Both the position numbers and the translations under genes were made by a program. A stretch of 45,987 nt of DNA from an uncultured Rubrobacteraceae bacterium. GTDB lineage: Bacteria > Actinomycetota > Rubrobacteria > Rubrobacterales > Rubrobacteraceae. The DNA lies in contig CADCVF010000019.1 of the NCBI GenBank assembly GCA_902806095.1, positions 1 through 45,987 on the forward strand. Direction: 5' to 3'. The notes under the pieces are model-generated. The model searched no databases. It was not told the origin of the DNA and worked only from the letters and a program-made list of their open reading frames with translations. Below are positions 40,815 through 45,987 of the stretch, piece after piece; position 1 is the first letter of the stretch, and every line of letters starts with the position of its first letter.

Positions 40815-42298
40815 CAGGCCTTCTTTCTGCCCATCAGGTAGCGGGCCAGTCCAAGGGTGAGGGACGCCATTAGGAGCAATCCCGCGAAGTCGAGACCCGA
40901 AATCCCTTCGCCCCGGATCATGACGTCCTGTAGCGCGCTGATGCCGTTGGTGGCGGGCAATAGGTACGAGATAGCGACGGCCGGTCCTTGCAGCTGGCCC
41001 AGGGGGAAGAGGAAGCCCGCGAAGAAACCGCTCGCGATGAGCAGGAGCATCGAGACTTGGACGGCCTGCAGCTCGCTTCGGGCGAGAGCCGAGACCAGGA
41101 ACCCCAGCCCCAAAGAGGCGCTAGTAAGGAGCGCCATCGCCAGCGTCATTTCTACAAAACCCCCCTCGATGGGGATGCCGAGAAAGCCGGCCAAGACGAG
41201 CGCCACCGACAGGTTCACGCCGAGCACCAGCCCGAAGTAGGTGAAAAACTTGCCGGCTAGGAGTTGCCCGGGTCCCAGGGGCGAGACCTCGAAGAACTCG
41301 TAGGCCCCGCTCAGGCGTTCCCGGACGATTGCCAGCGAAGCCAGGCTCACGGCTATGTGCTGGATGAGGATCGCGAGCACCGCCGGGGCGTAGAAGCCCA
41401 CCACCTGCGGCGGTGAGGCAAGGTTCTCAGTCTTGAGCTCGAACGGGTTGGCCAACACTCGGGCAGGTACGTTGGAGGGTAAACTCGCGAGCGCCTCCTC
41501 GAGCGAGGCGAGGCTCTCCCGCAGGTCCGCCAGGCCGCTACGCTCCCTTATCTGTTCGGGCCCCGCTTCCTGGGCCTCGCGCACCTCGTCTAGCGTTACC
41601 TGGGCACTATCGATCCGCTGCAAGGTGGCCGATACGTCCTCGTCTTCTCCGGGCCTCACACCCTGCCAGAGCCTTAACGTGCTCTCGAGGGTCGTCAGCG
41701 TCTCGTCTAGCTCGGCCGTGGTGGTCTGGGCCTCTTCAGAAGTAAGGGTCTCGGCGGCGGAGCTCGCCGTCTCGAGCCTGCGGTTCAGCTCGTTCAACCG
41801 CTCCTGCAGCGTGCGGACCCCCCCGAGCTCCTGCGCGATGGCCTCCTGGACCAGGCTCTGGTTGAGGTCCAGTACCAGGCTGTAAGCGCGGCTTGGCACC
41901 CTGGTCCCGAAAACGGGGTTTATCGTGTCGTAGACGACGCGTAAGACCGCCCGCTCTCCGCCCGCGACGGTCTCCAGGGGGGCGGAGGGTATGACGATAA
42001 CGGCGTCGACCTCCCCCCTAAGGAGCCGCTGCCTGGCCTCCTCCGAGTCGTCGGTAGTCCCGACCAACTGGGTGCGGTCGGTGAACTCCTCCCGGTACTG
42101 CTGAAATAACTTGGCGCCCTCGCTGCCGGGCTCCACCACGACGAGGGCGCGCGGCCTAAGGATGTTCTCGACGTCGAGGCTGAGGCCGAAGATCGTCATG
42201 ATCAAGACCGGCCCGATCAGAAGGAGCACGAGGAGCTGCGGCTGGCGCACGAGCGCCCAGAGCTCCTTCACCGCCACTGCGCTCACCCTGGTCAGCAA
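40814..42298 (-). CDS. ABC-2 type permease with large extracytoplasmic domain
   Basis: A 494-residue permease. One helix near residue 20-40 (V-L-L-L-I-G-P-V-L-I-M-T-I-F-G), then about 250 residues outside the membrane with coiled-coil segments (residues 160-275), then five helices in ABC2_membrane_3 layout (Q-H-I-A-V-S-L-A-S-L-A-I-V-R-E-R, G-P-G-Q-L-L-A-G-K, L-P-A-T-N-G-I-S-A-L). This is the YhgE/DrrB-like half of an exporter with the ATPase downstream. Start TTG 42298 with AGGTGGA close upstream. An N-terminal duplicate fragment is at 26914, including part of the upstream region. Confidence 0.85.
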   Translation of the reverse strand: MLTRVSAVAVKELWALVRQPQLLVLLLIGPVLIMTIFGLSLDVENILRPRALVVVEPGSEGAKLFQQYREEFTDRTQLVGTTDDSEEARQRLLRGEVDAVIVIPSAPLETVAGGERAVLRVVYDTINPVFGTRVPSRAYSLVLDLNQSLVQEAIAQELGGVRTLQERLNELNRRLETASSAAETLTSEEAQTTTAELDETLTTLESTLRLWQGVRPGEDEDVSATLQRIDSAQVTLDEVREAQEAGPEQIRERSGLADLRESLASLEEALASLPSNVPARVLANPFELKTENLASPPQVVGFYAPAVLAILIQHIAVSLASLAIVRERLSGAYEFFEVSPLGPGQLLAGKFFTYFGLVLGVNLSVALVLAGFLGIPIEGGFVEMTLAMALLTSASLGLGFLVSALARSELQAVQVSMLLLIASGFFAGFLFPLGQLQGPAVAISYLLPATNGISALQDVMIRGEGISGLDFAGLLLMASLTLGLARYLMGRKKA

Positions 42299-42397
42299 AA
42301 TCCACCTGACGGTTGGATCGAGTTCACTCCTGCGCCACCCCTCTCCTCCACATCCTGGTTATACTCCACCTGACAGGCGAGAAGATCGGACGGGCTT

Positions 42398-42427
42398 GAA
42401 GCCGCCCTCGTAAGGTCGGGGCGGCTT
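42398..42427. terminator. Perfect 10-bp hairpin between AI-2E remnant and ABC operon
   Basis: GAAGCCGCCC (42398-42407) pairs with GGGCGGCTTC (42418-42427) across a 10-base loop. There is no T-run on either strand. On position it may terminate the frameshifted AI-2E gene ending at 42523. Confidence 0.4.
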
Positions 42428-42522
42428 CCGCTTCGTGACATGCTTCCCCCCGAGTTTTGGCAACTGCGCGGCTCCTCGCAGCGGTGCGCCTGGCCGTCTC
42501 GCGAGGCGCCCAGGCACCGGTC

Positions 42523-43592
42523 TCACCCGGCGCCTTCGAATTCTCGCTCGGGGTTCCCTTCGGATTCCTCCAGGCGCCGGGACCACAGCTGGTCGACCAT
42601 GGCGCCGGCGACCACCATCGCTGGGGCTGCCAGCAGCGTGTCCAAGATACCAAACGCCGTGCCAGCGATGGTCACCGACGCTATCACGACCGCAGGGTGC
42701 AGAGAGGCGTCCTTGTTCATGACCAGTGGCGTCAGGAGGTTTCCTTCGACCTGTTGGATGGCGACGTAGGCCAGAAGGACCCACAGGGCGTCTATCGGAT
42801 TTCCGGCGCAGGCGAGCACCAGCTGCGGTACCGCCGAGACCACTGGTCCTACCAGGGGAATAAAGCAGACCAGCCCGGTGAAGATGCCGAGGAAGAGCGC
42901 GCCAGGAACGCCGATAAGGTAGAGGGCCACCGTGGATAGAACACCGAGGACGGTCATCGAGACGAGTTGCCCCCCAGCCAGCCGAGGAGGCTTGTTCGCA
43001 CCTCGGAGAGCAGGCCGCGGATCCCTTCCCTCTTCTCGGGCGGAAAAAGCCTGACGATCCACCCGACGACCGGTCCCGGCATCGCCGCCAGGTAGAGGGG
43101 GACGAACAGGAGGACGATGAGGCCGGCGAAAAACGCTGCCAGGCCGCCGAACAGGCCCAAAGCGCCGCCCAGCACCTTGCGCCCTGCCCTCGCTAAGGTC
43201 GATGGGGAAACATCGCCGCCCCCCTCGCCGCCTATGTTGAGTCCCAGATCATCCGCCAGCCGCCCGGCCCGCTCGGCGAGCTGGGAGAGGGCACCGGGCA
43301 GGGCCGATGCCAGTTGCGCCGCTTGCTCGGCCAGCGCGGGGTAGAGTAGGTAGCCTCCCCCGCCGAGGGCTACCACGCCGGCTAGAAAGATCAGGGCGAC
43401 GGAGACGGCCCTCGGCACCTTGCGCCGGTGCAACGCCTCTACGGGCGCCGAGAGCGCCACGGCCAAGAGCAGCCCCGTGGCCAGCAGCAGTACCGTCGTC
43501 ACCACTTCCGCCAAGGACTGGTAGGCTAGGAAGAAGGCGAACGCCACCAGCACGGCCCGTAAGAGCCCGCGGTCCGTTAGCGATGCTCTCAC
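42523..43592 (-). pseudogene. AI-2E family transporter, frameshifted at a C6/G6 run
   Basis: Second AI-2E permease, closely related to that at 36229. The first 205 residues are in one frame (L-L-L-A-T-G-L-L-L-A-V-A-L-S-A-P-V-E-A-L to T-S-L-L-G-W-L-G). The rest (Q-L-V-S-M-T-V-L-G-V-L-S to N-L-L-T-P-L-V-M and beyond) is one frame over. The break falls on six C on the plus strand, 42970-42975; seven would restore one reading frame of about 355 codons. Homopolymer slippage, a sequencing error or a real lesion fit equally well. The two halves are otherwise undamaged, so decay is recent if real. Confidence 0.75.
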
Positions 43593-43791
43593 GGACCGGG
43601 TCCCAACCGCTGCGTCAACCTCATGGGCTTGTCAGGGCGGAGAGCCGACCGATGACCGGCACCAACGTCCCGATGGTCGGCAAGCCTGTGTTCAACGCGC
43701 CCAAAACAACTCTCCCGTACTCGCTTACCGTTTCCTGGCCATGATGTTTTCTTGCCCATTATGATGCCCGCAACATTGCAGGGGTTTCCTC

Positions 43792-44325
43792 TCAGCGCCG
43801 GGCTACCGGTCCCATGAGGCTTTCGTCGGGCTCCGCGGGCTCGGTGGGTACCGAGGAGCTTATGACCGCCACGTTGCCCGTCGTCTCAAGCACCACTGCG
43901 GCCACCGACTCCAGGTTGGGGTGGCCGCTCTGGCGTATCTTCGCCTTCACATCATCGCGCGTGATGCGCTCATCGTTGAGGTTCTCGTCGAGGAAACGGG
44001 AGCCGTCGTAGAGCAGCCGGGGCGTGTTGGTGGTGATGCGGTAGAAGCGCCCGCTGCGCGAGGAAGCGTAGGCCACCGACCACTGGAGGGCGACCAGCGC
44101 AGTGAGCCCGACGAGGCCTGTGGTGAGGGCGATGCTCGAGGAGATGATCGTGGAACCGATCATGGTCCCCATGGCCACCGTGCTCACGAAGTCGAAGATC
44201 CTCGCCGTGCCCACGGTTGTCTTGCCCGCGACACGCAACAATAATATGGCGTACAAGTAGAAGACGATCGTCTCGATCAACGCGCCCACTATGCCACCCC
44301 AACCGCCGAACAGCCCCAGGTCCAC
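43792..44325 (-). CDS. DUF421 (YetF-type) membrane protein
   Basis: A 177-residue DUF421 protein: three helices in the first 90 residues (I-E-T-I-V-F-Y-L-Y-A-I-L-L-L-R-V-A-G-K, F-V-S-T-V-A-M-G-T-M-I-G-S-T-I-I) then the cytoplasmic YetF domain (R-L-L-Y-D-G, N-D-E-R-I-T-R-D-D-V-K-A-K-I-R-Q-S-G, A-A-V-V-L-E-T-T-G-N-V-A-V-I). Function of the family is unknown. The GTG at 44325 has AGGAGG seven bases upstream and is preferred over ATG starts further out. Divergent from the antiporter. Confidence 0.8.
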   Translation of the reverse strand: MDLGLFGGWGGIVGALIETIVFYLYAILLLRVAGKTTVGTARIFDFVSTVAMGTMIGSTIISSSIALTTGLVGLTALVALQWSVAYASSRSGRFYRITTNTPRLLYDGSRFLDENLNDERITRDDVKAKIRQSGHPNLESVAAVVLETTGNVAVISSSVPTEPAEPDESLMGPVARR

Positions 44326-44511
44326 CCGCCTACCTCCTCGGTCGCTTAACCTAGGCGTCATGGTCGCACCGAACGCGGTCCGGCACATCTCGATCCGAGC
44401 GGCCTTCGAAGAACTTCCCTTCTAGACACTTCGGTCAATAGGATCCAGATTATCCCCGATGGCGTAGGATGTTACGCAGTCGGACGCCGGCTAGGAAAAG
44501 GAGGTACCCCC

Positions 44512-45750
44512 ATGAGCGAGCTGAACATAGTTCTGACTGCCGTGGGCGGGTTGGTCCTGGTCATCGGGCTACTCTCCGGTGCGATCAGACGCAGTACCCT
44601 CTCTGAGCCGCTGGTTGCTCTTCTGGCCGGAATACTGCTCGGGCCGGCCGTGCTGGGGTTGCTCGACCCTGCAGGTTGGGGCAGCCAGGAGACGATACTG
44701 GAGCAGGCGGCGCGCCTGACGCTGGCCATCTCGCTGATGGGGGTGGCCCTGCGTCTCCCGAAGAGGGAGCTCTTCCGCGGCTGGCGATCCCTTGCGGTCT
44801 TGCTGGGGCTGGTGATGCCACTCATGTGGCTGGTGAGCGGCCTGCTAGTGTATCTGATCCTAGGTGTCCCTTTCTTCGTCGCGCTGCTGGTGGGGGCCGT
44901 CGTCACCCCGACCGATCCGGTGGTTTCCAGCACCATCGTCACGGGCGAGTTGGCGGAGGAGAACCTGCCGAACCGGCTACGATACACCCTCTCCGGAGAG
45001 TCGGGCGCCAACGATGGCCTGGCCTACCCGTTCGTCTTGTTGCCCATCCTCCTACTCTCACGACCCCCCAGGGAGACCCTCTGGCACTGGTTGACGCACA
45101 CGCTGCTGTGGGAGGTGGGGGCCGCCGTCGTCTTCGGGGCCATCGTAGGCTACGGCGCCGGCCGGCTCTTGGAGCGGGCCCAGGGCAAAGGCACCATGGA
45201 GAAGACGTCCTTTCTGGCCTACACCATCGCCCTCTCGCTGGCCGTGCTGGGGTCCGCCAAGCTGCTGGGGACGGACGGGGTGTTGGCGGTGTTCGTGGCA
45301 GGGCTCGCCTTCGATGCGGCGGTGAGCGAGAGCGATCGCGCCGAGGAAGAGCGGGTGCAAGAAGCGGTGAACCGCTTTTTCATCCTGCCCATCTTCGTGC
45401 TACTCGGGCTTGCGATACCCTGGGAGGGGTGGATGGAGTTGGGGTGGGCGGGGCTCCTCCTGGCGCTAGCGGTGCTGCTACTCAGGCGGCTTCCGGCGGT
45501 GCTGGCGCTGAAGCCTCTGCTCGGACGGGTGGGAGGGACGCGAGACGCCCTGTTCTTAGGATGGTTCGGCCCCATAGGGGTAGCGGCTCTCTTCTACGCC
45601 AACCTCGCGGTCCGCGAGGCGAGGGTGGAGGAAGCGTGGGTGGTCGGAAGCCTCGTCATATGCGCCTCCATACTCGCCCACGGCCTGAGCGCCACGCCCC
45701 TCACCCGACTCTACGGAAGGCGCGCCCAGAACGACAGGACCCGCGAGTAG
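44512..45750 (+). CDS. Na+/H+ (cation:proton) antiporter, CPA1 family
   Basis: A 412-residue antiporter with about 12 helices. The conserved helix-5 motif T-P-T-D-P-V-V-S-S and the ion-binding region G-E-S-G-A-N-D-G-L-A-Y-P are intact (Asn-Asp pair). C-terminal helices W-F-G-P-I-G-V-A-A-L-F-Y-A and the G-L-S-A-T-P-L-T-R-L-Y-G end follow. It exchanges Na+ or K+ for H+ at the cytoplasmic membrane. AGGAGGT lies six bases before the ATG. This is the intact member of three antiporter sequences here. No cytosolic regulatory domain. Confidence 0.88.
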   Translation: MSELNIVLTAVGGLVLVIGLLSGAIRRSTLSEPLVALLAGILLGPAVLGLLDPAGWGSQETILEQAARLTLAISLMGVALRLPKRELFRGWRSLAVLLGLVMPLMWLVSGLLVYLILGVPFFVALLVGAVVTPTDPVVSSTIVTGELAEENLPNRLRYTLSGESGANDGLAYPFVLLPILLLSRPPRETLWHWLTHTLLWEVGAAVVFGAIVGYGAGRLLERAQGKGTMEKTSFLAYTIALSLAVLGSAKLLGTDGVLAVFVAGLAFDAAVSESDRAEEERVQEAVNRFFILPIFVLLGLAIPWEGWMELGWAGLLLALAVLLLRRLPAVLALKPLLGRVGGTRDALFLGWFGPIGVAALFYANLAVREARVEEAWVVGSLVICASILAHGLSATPLTRLYGRRAQNDRTRE

Positions 45751-45802
45751 GGAGGCTAAAGGCGATGGCAGCAACGACACCTTTGCTCGACTTCGGAGCA
45801 TT

Positions 45803-45891
45803 CCGTTATGGCGAAGTCCGCAGTATTCAACTTCTCGGCACCCGGGCGAAGCTTTTTCGACGGTGGGGCACCGACCCAAACTCGGGCACAT
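45803..45891. repeat. 89-bp dispersed repeat, copy 2
   Basis: Same orientation as 17731-17819, 87 of 89 bases identical. It begins about 50 bp after the antiporter stop and ends abruptly at cgggcacat, where the following sequence differs completely from copy 1. Confidence 0.7.
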
Positions 45892-45987
45892 GGTAGTGTC
45901 CGCGTGAGTGTGTAAAAGGCAAAGGCTGTTGACGAAGACGGCCACCGTGTGGTTCCTTCAGAAGAGACCAATCAACCGAAGGGAGAC
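45892..45987. mobile_element. Possible end of an insertion sequence
   Basis: Directly after the repeat the sequence turns to a short-GTG-rich non-coding leader running to the window edge and ending in GAAGGGAGAC, like a ribosome site before a start codon just outside. This resembles the untranslated end of an IS next to its transposase, but no transposase codon is in view, so it is only a suggestion. Confidence 0.25.

Overview
The window looks like a chromosomal segment of a high-GC actinobacterium. The best guess is the Rubrobacter / Thermoleophilia neighbourhood. That rests on strong AGGAGG ribosome sites, frequent GTG/TTG starts, AfsR/LuxR-type ATPase C-termini, CBU_0592, SPW, DUF2267, ChaB and deazaflavin-dependent proteins, and a PaoABC-like molybdenum enzyme. 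The genus is an inference. No intact rRNA, tRNA, CRISPR array, integrase or transposase gene is visible.

Region 1 (1-18017) is accessory DNA. After a broken Vgb-like propeller and an unusual Nnr homologue (440-1966), short 3'-terminal pieces of tRNA genes recur on the minus strand at about 2126, 4491, 8889, 12533, 14248 and 17992. Five match the 3' half of tRNA-Thr(CGT); the first comes from another tRNA. Beside the first four lie phased TTGCA pentamers; three of these copies share offsets 0, 10, 20, 61 and 71 bp. This looks like a tandem stack of tRNA-targeted integrative cassettes joined by attP-like junctions, with no recombinase inside. The cargo, junction to junction, is: a polA-exonuclease remnant; an aldehyde oxidoreductase operon (paoABC type); an erythromycin-esterase / ChaB / DUF2267 / ferritin-like operon; a truncated Ig-like surface protein facing a truncated regulator; and a sulfatase lipoprotein with small stress-type proteins.

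Region 2 (18056-25715) holds a lone phosphohistidine-swivel domain, an OmpR-type two-component system (18621-21009), small membrane proteins and an Nramp-fold transporter without the usual metal motifs. Between 21072 and 38538, seven intergenic regions carry GTTAAG-like hexamers repeated with 11-bp phasing, the form of operator that PhoB/MtrA-type regulators bind. One lies just upstream of the two-component operon, suggesting autoregulation and a local regulon (Nramp, a deazaflavin nitroreductase, a secreted protein/subtilase pair, an ion channel and others).

Region 3 (25010-27515) is a gene graveyard: P450 C-terminus, XRE regulator, cupin, ABC permease and another remnant, all truncated or frameshifted. 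Region 4 (27494-39582) is mainly envelope functions: subtilase, SpoIIE-type phosphatase broken by a 7-bp duplication, HtrA lipoprotein operon, AI-2E permease and a channel with an unusual filter. Region 5 (39846-45987) has an ABC-2 exporter, a frameshifted second AI-2E permease, a DUF421 protein, an intact Na+/H+ antiporter, and one copy of an 89-bp repeat whose partner lies at 17731.

Intact genes are paired with decayed paralogues across the window (antiporter x3, AI-2E x2, ABC permease x2, W-x-L-V protein x2, coiled-coil micro-protein x2), which points to repeated duplication and decay.
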